Shown: piece after piece, positions 24,674 through 30,133 of the stretch
Layout of the letters: each line of letters opens with the position of its first letter
How positions within the stretch are numbered: position 1 is the stretch's first letter
Source: Planctomycetota bacterium
GTDB lineage: Bacteria > Planctomycetota > Phycisphaerae > Tepidisphaerales > Tepidisphaeraceae
Direction of reading: 5' to 3'
Length of the DNA: 30,133 nt
Assembly (NCBI GenBank): GCA_023417885.1
Contig: JAEZED010000104.1
Location: 1 to 30,133, forward strand
Made by a program: the position numbers and the translations under genes
Notes under the pieces: generated by a model
Seen by the model: the letters and a program-made list of their open reading frames with translations, nothing else
What the model was told of the DNA's origin: nothing
Database searches by the model: none

Positions 24674-25597
24674 TCACGCCCCGGTGCGACGCGCCGCATC
24701 GAGGCAGAAGCAGGCGGCGGCGCGGAAGCCGCCCGTGAAGCCGTAGCCGCGCAGGAAGTCCGCGATCGCCTGGAGCCGCGGCCACTTCCAGGGAAGCAGC
24801 TCCGGCTGGACACGCCGGATCGTTGGGGTGCAGAGCAGGTTTTCCGCCTCCGGCCCGGCCCGCAGCGCTTCGCGCCAGAGCTGATCGGCACGCACGTCGA
24901 AAAGTGCCTCGAGCACCTCGAACATCCGCCGCGCCTGGGGCGGCTGCATCTCGAAAACGTCATCCTGCGACAGATCGAAGCTCAGCACGAACCGCCCGCC
25001 CGGCTTCAGGACGCGCGCCACCTCGCGCACAATGCGCTCGTATTCCCCCGTGTGCTCCAGGACGCTCACGCAGCAGAGGACGTCGAGCTCGCCATCGGCG
25101 AAGGGCATCTCCTGCATCGCGGCGCGGCGGAAGTCCACGCGGTCGTGCGGCTCGTTGCGGTTGACTGCGGCGAAGATCGGCGCGTAGGTGGCGGCGTAGT
25201 CGATGCAAGTAACTTCGCAACCGGCGAGCCGGTCGGCGAGGAAGTAGGGGAAGAAGGTGACCCCGCTGCCGGCGTCGCAGATCTTCAGGTCGCTTCGGCC
25301 GGTGCGGTGGGCGTGGGCCAGGACCGCGCGCACGTGGTAGGGATACTCCCAGCGTCGCGACCAGAACTTCAGCGGGTCGCGACCCCAGTGCCAGGCATAG
25401 CCGGAGAGGGCGGTCCTGTGCCGCTCGAGGAAGGCCGCGTTGAAAGCCATCACCTCCCGCCACAGCTCCCCCGCGAGCATCTCCTCCACCTCCGCCAGCG
25501 TCGGGATGCCATCGCGCAGCGGCGGGGGAAGCGGCGTCAGCGCCGGGCCGGCCGGGGCGGGTTCGATGGATGCGGGCGTGGCGCTGGAGGAGGTCAT
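24674..25597 (-). CDS. Class I SAM-dependent methyltransferase
   Basis: A 307-aa protein with a Rossmann methyltransferase core. ICDAGSGVTFFPYFLA (106-121) is motif I for SAM, D133 in CIDYA is the acidic residue that holds the SAM ribose, and VLCCVSVLEHTGEYERIV (173-190) is the motif IV region of methyltransferase-11-like proteins, followed by ARVLKPGGRF. The first 30 residues are low complexity. It lies 95 bp before the GT39-like gene, in the glycan block, so a sugar or lipid may be its substrate. There is no direct proof. The gene is divergent from the 25754 gene. Confidence 0.85.
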   Translation of the reverse strand: MTSSSATPASIEPAPAGPALTPLPPPLRDGIPTLAEVEEMLAGELWREVMAFNAAFLERHRTALSGYAWHWGRDPLKFWSRRWEYPYHVRAVLAHAHRTGRSDLKICDAGSGVTFFPYFLADRLAGCEVTCIDYAATYAPIFAAVNRNEPHDRVDFRRAAMQEMPFADGELDVLCCVSVLEHTGEYERIVREVARVLKPGGRFVLSFDLSQDDVFEMQPPQARRMFEVLEALFDVRADQLWREALRAGPEAENLLCTPTIRRVQPELLPWKWPRLQAIADFLRGYGFTGGFRAAACFCLDAARRTGA

Positions 25598-25740
25598 GGG
25601 AGGCGGGCGGCGCAGGAGAGCACCTTAGGCGGCCCGCGCCCGCCCGGGCGATCCCTCCGCACTACCGCATGCGGCGGCGAACGCTCGATAACAAGCAGCA
25701 GGTCACTGCTGAGCCGGCCTTGCACCGGAACATCGGCGGT

Positions 25741-25746
25741 TACACT
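25741..25746 (+). promoter_or_regulatory. TACACT -10-like element of the 25754 gene
   Basis: TACACT ends 7 nt before the ATG, with a possible -35 TTGCAC at 25720-25725 (15-bp spacing, a little short). There is no Shine-Dalgarno, so a leaderless start is likely. Confidence 0.45.
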
Positions 25747-25753
25747 GCCGCGC

Positions 25754-26551
25754 ATGTTGCGACAGGTTGTACGGGCCTTGCGGTTGGCGTTGTTCGCGCT
25801 CGGCGCGGGACTGCTGGCGTGGACGGTGCTCAGCCTCGCGGTGGTGATCTCGTTCTGGCTCCCCTTGCCGGGCGGACTGGTCATCGCGCTGGAGTCGGAG
25901 ATGGGCAATGGCACCGCCGGGTTCGTGCGGGACGTCCCCGAGTGGGTGCGCGAGCCCGATGTTCAGTTCCGGTCCCCGGGTCCGGCGTCCGCACTGACGA
26001 CCCTGGCCGGGTTCGACTACTTTACGAGCACCTCGCCCGGATACTCGGGTTGGACGGCGGCATACGTGACCTTTCCCCTCTGGCTGCTCGCCGCCGTCTG
26101 CCTCGCCTGGCCGATAACGTCGTTCGTCCTCGAGCGACGGCGGCGGGGGGGTGGGTTCGAGGTCGAGCCGGCCTCATCGCTACAAGTGGATCCGGCGGGG
26201 AGTGACGACGCGCCCGGCGCGGCGAAGGGATTCGTCGCGGGTGATCTCGTCTCGGTCGTGACCGAAGAGGGCTTCGGCGTCGTCAAGGTGCTGGCTGCCG
26301 ATGAGCATGGGGTGCATGCACGGCTATACGTTCAACGATTCCGCCGCCGGCCTGCGGGGGACGTGGGAGCGCTCTCGATCGCCCCGTTCGGCCGTGCGCA
26401 CAAGAACCCGTTCTCCATCGGCCACATGCCCCTGAGCCACGCCTCGTTCGCCGACTGGTCTCCCCAGCTCATCCGCCGGGGCGATCGGGTGACGGAGCAG
26501 GAGCTCGACGGCTACCGCATGTGGCAGGAGGCCGAAGCGGGCTATTTCTGA
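25754..26551 (+). CDS. Unrecognised two-TM protein with conserved C-terminal domain
   Basis: A 265-aa protein I cannot name. TM1 (about 12-36) and TM2 (about 103-127) flank an extracytoplasmic loop of about 65 residues. After TM2 comes a basic/low-complexity linker (RRRRGGGFEVEP) and then a compact cytoplasmic domain (about 159-265) with the strings FGVVKVLAADEHGVHARLY, IGHMPLSHASFADW and ELDGYRMWQEA. The well-spaced Gly, Trp and aromatic residues suggest a conserved fold, not random sequence. No catalytic motif is obvious. The ATG at 25754 has a TACACT 7 nt upstream. It is divergent from the methyltransferase gene and convergent with the TolC gene, so it is transcribed alone. Confidence 0.8.
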   Translation: MLRQVVRALRLALFALGAGLLAWTVLSLAVVISFWLPLPGGLVIALESEMGNGTAGFVRDVPEWVREPDVQFRSPGPASALTTLAGFDYFTSTSPGYSGWTAAYVTFPLWLLAAVCLAWPITSFVLERRRRGGGFEVEPASSLQVDPAGSDDAPGAAKGFVAGDLVSVVTEEGFGVVKVLAADEHGVHARLYVQRFRRRPAGDVGALSIAPFGRAHKNPFSIGHMPLSHASFADWSPQLIRRGDRVTEQELDGYRMWQEAEAGYF

Positions 26552-26629
26552 CCGAGCCGTTGCCCTGCCTCGACTCCGCGCCGACCCATCCGCGAAACCC
26601 GTGGCCTCTCCAGCACGCCGGGGGCGGCT
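26552..26629. other. Non-coding flank of the palindromic array
   Basis: No gene is visible between the stop at 26551 and the array. The 26789-26888 stretch beyond the array also shows none. Confidence 0.6.
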
Positions 26630-26788
26630 TGCAGCGCTGCAACATCCCGCTGCAGCGCTGCAACGACCCTCTGCAGCGCTGCAACGTCCCTCTGCAGCGC
26701 TGCAACATCCCGCTGCAGCGCTGCAACGTCCCTCTGCAGCGCTGCAAACCCCCTCTGCAGCGCTGCAAAGCCCCTCTACAACACTGAA
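26630..26788. repeat. Array of seven identical 12-bp palindromes at 21-bp spacing
   Basis: TGCAGCGCTGCA occurs exactly at 26630, 26651, 26672, 26693, 26714, 26735 and 26756; a decayed eighth copy (TACAACACTGAA) lies at 26777-26788. The 9-bp spacers vary (ACATCCCGC, ACGACCCTC, ACGTCCCTC, AACCCCCTC, AAGCCCCTC). It lies between two convergent genes (ends 26551 and 26889). Adjacent copies can pair in RNA as 12-bp stems with 9-nt loops on either strand. Open frames across it on both strands repeat a heptapeptide only because the period is a multiple of three. Confidence 0.95.
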
Positions 26789-26888
26789 ATGGGACTCCGC
26801 GCAGCCGACGTCCGCTAACAACGAGGGCGGATGGCGAACTGCGGCGCGTCGCATTCGGGTGCACGCCCACGCCCACCTCGGGGGGCCG

Positions 26889-28589
26889 TTACCTGTCGTG
26901 TGCCTCCGCCGAGGGGACGTCGAGGATGACCCGGTCCTTGCCGATAACCGTGCCGGTCGCGACCGCGAGATCGACGCGGGAGATCTCATACTCGGTCAGA
27001 GCCTCAATCTCGGCGAACTGGGCCTCGGCGAGGCTCGTCCGGGCCGTGGTCACGTCGAGCCCCGTCGTCAGGCCCAGCTCGAACTGGCGCGTCTGCGCGT
27101 CCAGCAGGCGGGCCGAGAGCTCCACGCGCCGGCGGGCCGCCACGATCCGGTGCCATGCCGTCTCGAGGCGATCGGCCGCGTCCAGCACTTCCTGCTGGAT
27201 CTGGAGCATGCGCGACTCCTTCGTCGCCAGGGTCTGAAGCCGGCGGAGCATCGCCGCGCGAAGCTGCGCGCGGGCCTGCCGGTTGCCGAGGGGCAGCTCG
27301 AAGAAGAGACCGGCGTCGTAGTCCTGGAAGTCGAGAGTGCCCGTCTGATCGAGGCTGTCGCCAAGGGAATCACCGCGGCCGTTGACGTTCCAGCCGGCGA
27401 TGAGGTCGAGGCGGGGCAGCGTCGCGTTGCGTGCGGCGAGAACCTGCGCCGTCTGGGCGGCGATGGCCAGCTCGGCGTCGAGAAGCTCCATCCGGCGCTC
27501 CAGGGCGATCTCCACGAGGCGATCGGAGTCGATGTCGTAAAGCGTCGGCGCCGGCAGCGTCTCCGGCAGGAGCGTCGTCGGGCCGTTCATCTCGAGCTCC
27601 GGGGCGTTGAGGATGCGCTTGAGCGCCCGCACGCGCTCGCGCACGAGGTTCTCGGCCTGGATGACGAGCTCGAGGGCGTCGGCGACATCGCTCTCGGCGC
27701 GGATTACCTCCACCTGCGTCTGTTCGCCCGCATCGAGCTGCCGCTGCACGCGCTCCAGCTGCTGGACTGCGAGTTCGTACTGCTGCCGCTGCACCTCGAC
27801 GGCACGCCGCGCGGCGTAGAGCAGCCAGTAGGTGCGGTCGGCGCTGGAGAGGATGTTGATCACCTCCAGCTTGCGCCGCACCTGCGCCTGCCCGAGGGCG
27901 GCGGTGGCCAGGCGGATCCCAAGCGCGGTGGCGTCCTGGCCGTATCCCTCGGCGAGCGGCTGGGTGAACTGGAGCCGGAAGTCACTCTCGTAGCTCGTGT
28001 CGGGCTCGTCGGGATCTCCGAAGTTCGTCTCGTTCTCCAGGCGTTCCAGGGGCAGGGTCGCCTCGAGCGTTCCGCCCGACCGCAGCGGCTGGGCAATGCC
28101 CGGGACGATGCTCGCGCGCTCGATGCGGCTGCCGACGACCTGCCCGCCCACGACGCGTCCGCCGACGGGCTGATCGAGCCAGGAGTAGGTGGCGTTGGTG
28201 GTGAAGACCGCGTCGAATGCGGCCCGTTCGGACTGGAGATCCTCCGACGCGATCAGCGGATCGAGGCGGACGATCTCGAGCTCCAGGTTGTGGCGCAGGG
28301 CCATCTCGCGGACGTCGGCCAGCGTCACCGGCCGCTCGGCGGCGGGCTGGGTCGCGGGCAGCGTGGAGGGGAGATCGGTCTGGGCCTGCTCCTGCTCCTC
28401 GGGTGTCGGGGCGCGCTCCGGCAGTTGGAGAGTGTCGACACCGCTGACGGCATCGAGCGGCGGGCGCCAGGCCTGGGTATCGAAGGCGCAGCCCGCGGGA
28501 AGGATGACGAGGGCTGCGGCCAGGAGCAGGTTGAACCGGTCGAGGGGCCTCCTGCCGGCGTGCTGGCGTCGGCGAGCGGGTTCATTCAT
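26889..28589 (-). CDS. TolC family outer membrane efflux protein
   Basis: A 566-aa outer membrane channel with a lipoprotein-like signal (LLLAAALVILPAGC; Cys near residue 33). The TolC-type repeats are seen as long helical pairs, such as ALGQAQVRRKLEVINILSSA and YELAVQQLERVQRQLDAGEQ, a second set near ERRMELLDAELAIAAQTAQV, and FELGLTTGLDVTTARTSLAE at the end. It should form a trimer that passes substrates from a periplasmic adaptor to the outside. It follows the ABC permease gene by 30 bp on the same strand, so it is the exit channel of that exporter. The ATG at 28589 follows a GGAG with a long gap; a TTG at 28598 is also possible. Confidence 0.9.
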   Translation of the reverse strand: MNEPARRRQHAGRRPLDRFNLLLAAALVILPAGCAFDTQAWRPPLDAVSGVDTLQLPERAPTPEEQEQAQTDLPSTLPATQPAAERPVTLADVREMALRHNLELEIVRLDPLIASEDLQSERAAFDAVFTTNATYSWLDQPVGGRVVGGQVVGSRIERASIVPGIAQPLRSGGTLEATLPLERLENETNFGDPDEPDTSYESDFRLQFTQPLAEGYGQDATALGIRLATAALGQAQVRRKLEVINILSSADRTYWLLYAARRAVEVQRQQYELAVQQLERVQRQLDAGEQTQVEVIRAESDVADALELVIQAENLVRERVRALKRILNAPELEMNGPTTLLPETLPAPTLYDIDSDRLVEIALERRMELLDAELAIAAQTAQVLAARNATLPRLDLIAGWNVNGRGDSLGDSLDQTGTLDFQDYDAGLFFELPLGNRQARAQLRAAMLRRLQTLATKESRMLQIQQEVLDAADRLETAWHRIVAARRRVELSARLLDAQTRQFELGLTTGLDVTTARTSLAEAQFAEIEALTEYEISRVDLAVATGTVIGKDRVILDVPSAEAHDR

Positions 28590-28619
28590 TGGAAACAAGG
28601 CTCCGAGAGGTTGGGTGGT

Positions 28620-29885
28620 TCATTCGTGCCGCAGGGCCACGATGGGATCGAGCCGCGCGGCCTTCACCGCCGGGAACATGCCGAAGATCACGCCGACGGC
28701 GGCGCTGAAACCAAAGGAGAGGATGATCGCCCAGACCGGTATGGCGGCCTTGTCAAGGGCGGCGCCGGGGATCTGCCGGATCGCCATCGTCATCCCCTGG
28801 CCGATGAGCAGACCCATCAGCCCGCCGACGAGGCAGAGGACGACCGCCTCGATCAGGAACTGCACGAGCACGACGGCGGGGCGGGCGCCGACCGCCTTGC
28901 GCAGCCCGATCTCCCGTGTGCGCTCGCTGACGCTCACGAGCATGATGTTCATGATGCCCACGCCGCCGACGACCAGGCTGATGCCGACGACGGCGGCGGC
29001 GACGAGCGTGACGGCCTGGGCGATGCTCTGGAACTGCTGGACGAACTGCTCGATGATTTCGACGCGGAAGGTGTCGGGGAAGCCGGCGTCGAGCTGGCGG
29101 CGGGCGCGGAGGTAAAACCGGATCTCGCTGGCGGCCTCCACCGCAACGTCCGGGCTCCGGGCGGCGGCGATGCCCCAGTTGAAGCTCATCCAGTTCGGGT
29201 CCATCCGCCAGAGCGTCTCGTAGGGGACGTAGAGGGAGTATTGCGGCGGGCCGCCCCCGCCGAGGTTGAACTGGGCTTCGGGCTCGACGAGTCCGACGAC
29301 ACGGAAGCGCCGGCCGTCGATGATGAGGTCCTCGCCGGTGGGGTCGCGGTCCATGCCGAGCTGGTCGCGCGTCTTTTCGTCGATGAGGCAGACGGGCAGC
29401 CCCTGCTCGTTGTCGAGCATGGAGAAGGGACGGCCCATGACGACGCTGCGGTTCTCGACCATGTGCCAGTCGGGATCGATGCCCGCGACGTTCATCGTCT
29501 CCACGTGATCGCCGTAGCGCACCGGCCGGCTCCGGCTGGTCATGCGCGTGAACCCCCCGAGGCTGGGCGCGTGGGAGAGCAGGTCCTCGAACTCGTTGGG
29601 GCCGAAGTTGATCTGCCGCCAGCTCATCGTCGAGGTGGGGCCGTCGCGCTGGCGATCCGGGAGCACGTAGACCTTGTTCGTGCCGAACGCCTGGAGATCG
29701 CTCAGGACGTTGTCCTTCAGGCCCGTGAGGGCGGCGATCACGAGCGTCACGCTCGCGACCCCGATGACGATCCCCAGCGTCGTCAGGAGCGAGCGCACCT
29801 TGTTCGCCCAGATCTGCGAAAGGGCCAGCAGAATGCTCTGGAGAACGACGAGCAGCAGCCGGAATGGCGCCAGCAGGAGAGTCAT
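28620..29885 (-). CDS. MacB-like ABC transporter permease (FtsX domain)
   Basis: A 421-aa permease with an N-terminal TM segment after a cytoplasmic start (KVRSLLTTLGIVIGVASVTL, about 29-48), a large periplasmic MacB-PCD-like domain (about 60-280) and three C-terminal TM segments in an FtsX-like domain (about 293-315, 340-370, 385-410; IMLVSVSERTREIGLRKAVG is a typical loop). It lacks the fused nucleotide-binding domain of MacB, which is supplied by the next gene upstream. Such complexes work as mechanotransmitters that push substrates through TolC. The gene ends in the TolC gene's upstream side by a 30-bp gap. There is no strong ribosome site. A periplasmic adaptor is likely upstream, beyond the window. 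Confidence 0.92.
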   Translation of the reverse strand: MTLLLAPFRLLLVVLQSILLALSQIWANKVRSLLTTLGIVIGVASVTLVIAALTGLKDNVLSDLQAFGTNKVYVLPDRQRDGPTSTMSWRQINFGPNEFEDLLSHAPSLGGFTRMTSRSRPVRYGDHVETMNVAGIDPDWHMVENRSVVMGRPFSMLDNEQGLPVCLIDEKTRDQLGMDRDPTGEDLIIDGRRFRVVGLVEPEAQFNLGGGGPPQYSLYVPYETLWRMDPNWMSFNWGIAAARSPDVAVEAASEIRFYLRARRQLDAGFPDTFRVEIIEQFVQQFQSIAQAVTLVAAAVVGISLVVGGVGIMNIMLVSVSERTREIGLRKAVGARPAVVLVQFLIEAVVLCLVGGLMGLLIGQGMTMAIRQIPGAALDKAAIPVWAIILSFGFSAAVGVIFGMFPAVKAARLDPIVALRHE

Positions 29886-29927
29886 CGGTGGTTCGGTCGG
29901 GCCTGGTGGTCGGGAAAGGGGATCAGG

Positions 29928-30133
29928 TCAGCCGACGGCCGCGAGCACCGGGCGCTCGCGCCGCTCGTTGGCCTCGTCGGCGATGATGCGGCCGTCCTTC
30001 ATGCGGATCACGCGCGCCGCGTGTGCGGCGACGTCCGCCTCGTGGGTCACGACGATGATCGTCTGTCCCTCGTCGTGCAGCTCGTCGAAGAGACGGAGGA
30101 TGTCCTCCGTCGTGCGGCTGTCGAGCGCGCCGG
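29928..30133 (-). CDS. ABC transporter ATP-binding protein, C-terminal part (cut by window edge)
   Basis: The last 67 complete codons of a MacB/LolD-type ATPase; the 5' part lies beyond the window. GALDSRTTEDI is the D-loop directly after the Walker B region, VVTHEADVAAHA carries the switch histidine (H-loop), and IRMKDGRI is the usual C-terminal strand. The Walker A, signature and Walker B motifs are out of view. It ends 42 bp before the permease start on the same strand, so it powers that permease. Confidence 0.93.
   Translation of the reverse strand, partial: GALDSRTTEDILRLFDELHDEGQTIIVVTHEADVAAHAARVIRMKDGRIIADEANERRERPVLAAVG

Noticed and set aside
22362..24746. 794-aa plus-strand open frame opposite GT9 and the GT39-like gene
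   Set aside because: Antisense shadow rich in Arg, Gln, His and Pro; the minus-strand genes have clear motifs and membrane segments.
26521..26787. Plus-strand open frame with the same kind of heptapeptide repeat
   Set aside because: It begins inside the 25754 gene and consists mostly of array translation; a repeat artefact.
26630..26788. CRISPR array
   Set aside because: The period is 21 bp and spacers are only 9 bp and similar to each other. No cas gene is near.
26469..26876. Minus-strand open frame with a repeated Cys-containing heptapeptide
   Set aside because: It is open because a 21-bp unit without stops repeats in every frame; both strands show similar heptads from the palindrome. 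It overlaps the 25754 gene, and there is no ribosome site or gene-like composition outside the repeat.

Overview
The window looks like a chromosomal segment of a high-GC Planctomycetota bacterium, most likely Phycisphaerae-like. This rests on gene content rather than any marker gene: a type II/IV-style prepilin of the kind these bacteria carry in large numbers (1615-2487), a PurL with PurS-like modules at its N-terminus, many predicted lipoproteins and envelope enzymes, and TolC/MacB-type export. No rRNA, tRNA, CRISPR array, insertion sequence or prophage was seen. About 28 protein genes fill the window, including one 54-codon gene and one gene cut by the right edge.

Layout. 1-279: a heptamer-based tandem repeat and a strong hairpin ahead of a DUF4344-like metallopeptidase gene with an apparent frameshift. 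1411-2487: a 21-bp repeat and a prepilin-like gene. 2523-4790 (minus): a HEAT-repeat lipoprotein gene followed closely by ruvC and ruvA. 4900-7577 (plus): a DUF4105 membrane protein and a secreted HExxH peptidase. 7623-11913 (plus): purL and a GT4 glycosyltransferase. 11917-12402 (minus): a GspG-like prepilin. 12576-14151 (plus): FMN reductase, gamma-carbonic anhydrase-like protein and ispF. 14164-18148 (minus): a small envelope protein, an M48 membrane protease, ribBA and a GNAT acetyltransferase. 18300-19376 (minus): a coiled-coil membrane protein and a 54-aa membrane protein. 19377-19913 is non-coding with several hairpins. 19914-20414 (plus): a PilZ protein. 20542-25597: a glycan/envelope block of GT2 (plus), GT9, a GT39-like integral membrane protein and a methyltransferase (minus). 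25754-26551 (plus): an unrecognised two-TM protein. 26630-26788: a striking palindromic 21-bp array between convergent genes. 26889-30133 (minus): TolC, MacB-like permease and ATPase of an export system.

Two themes stand out. First, three unrelated repeat arrays (1-91, 1411-1473, 26630-26788) all use a 21-bp or 7-bp period; the last has seven identical 12-bp palindromes separated by variable 9-bp spacers. Second, many genes that start a transcription unit lack a Shine-Dalgarno sequence and instead have a TANNNT hexamer ending 6-9 nt before the start codon (ruvA, DUF4105, purL, GT4, FMN reductase, ribBA, GT2, the 25754 gene), whereas most operon-internal genes have GGAG/GAGG. This suggests widespread leaderless transcription.

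Coordinates and translations were read by eye with no database search. Family names rest on recognisable motifs; remote assignments are marked as such.
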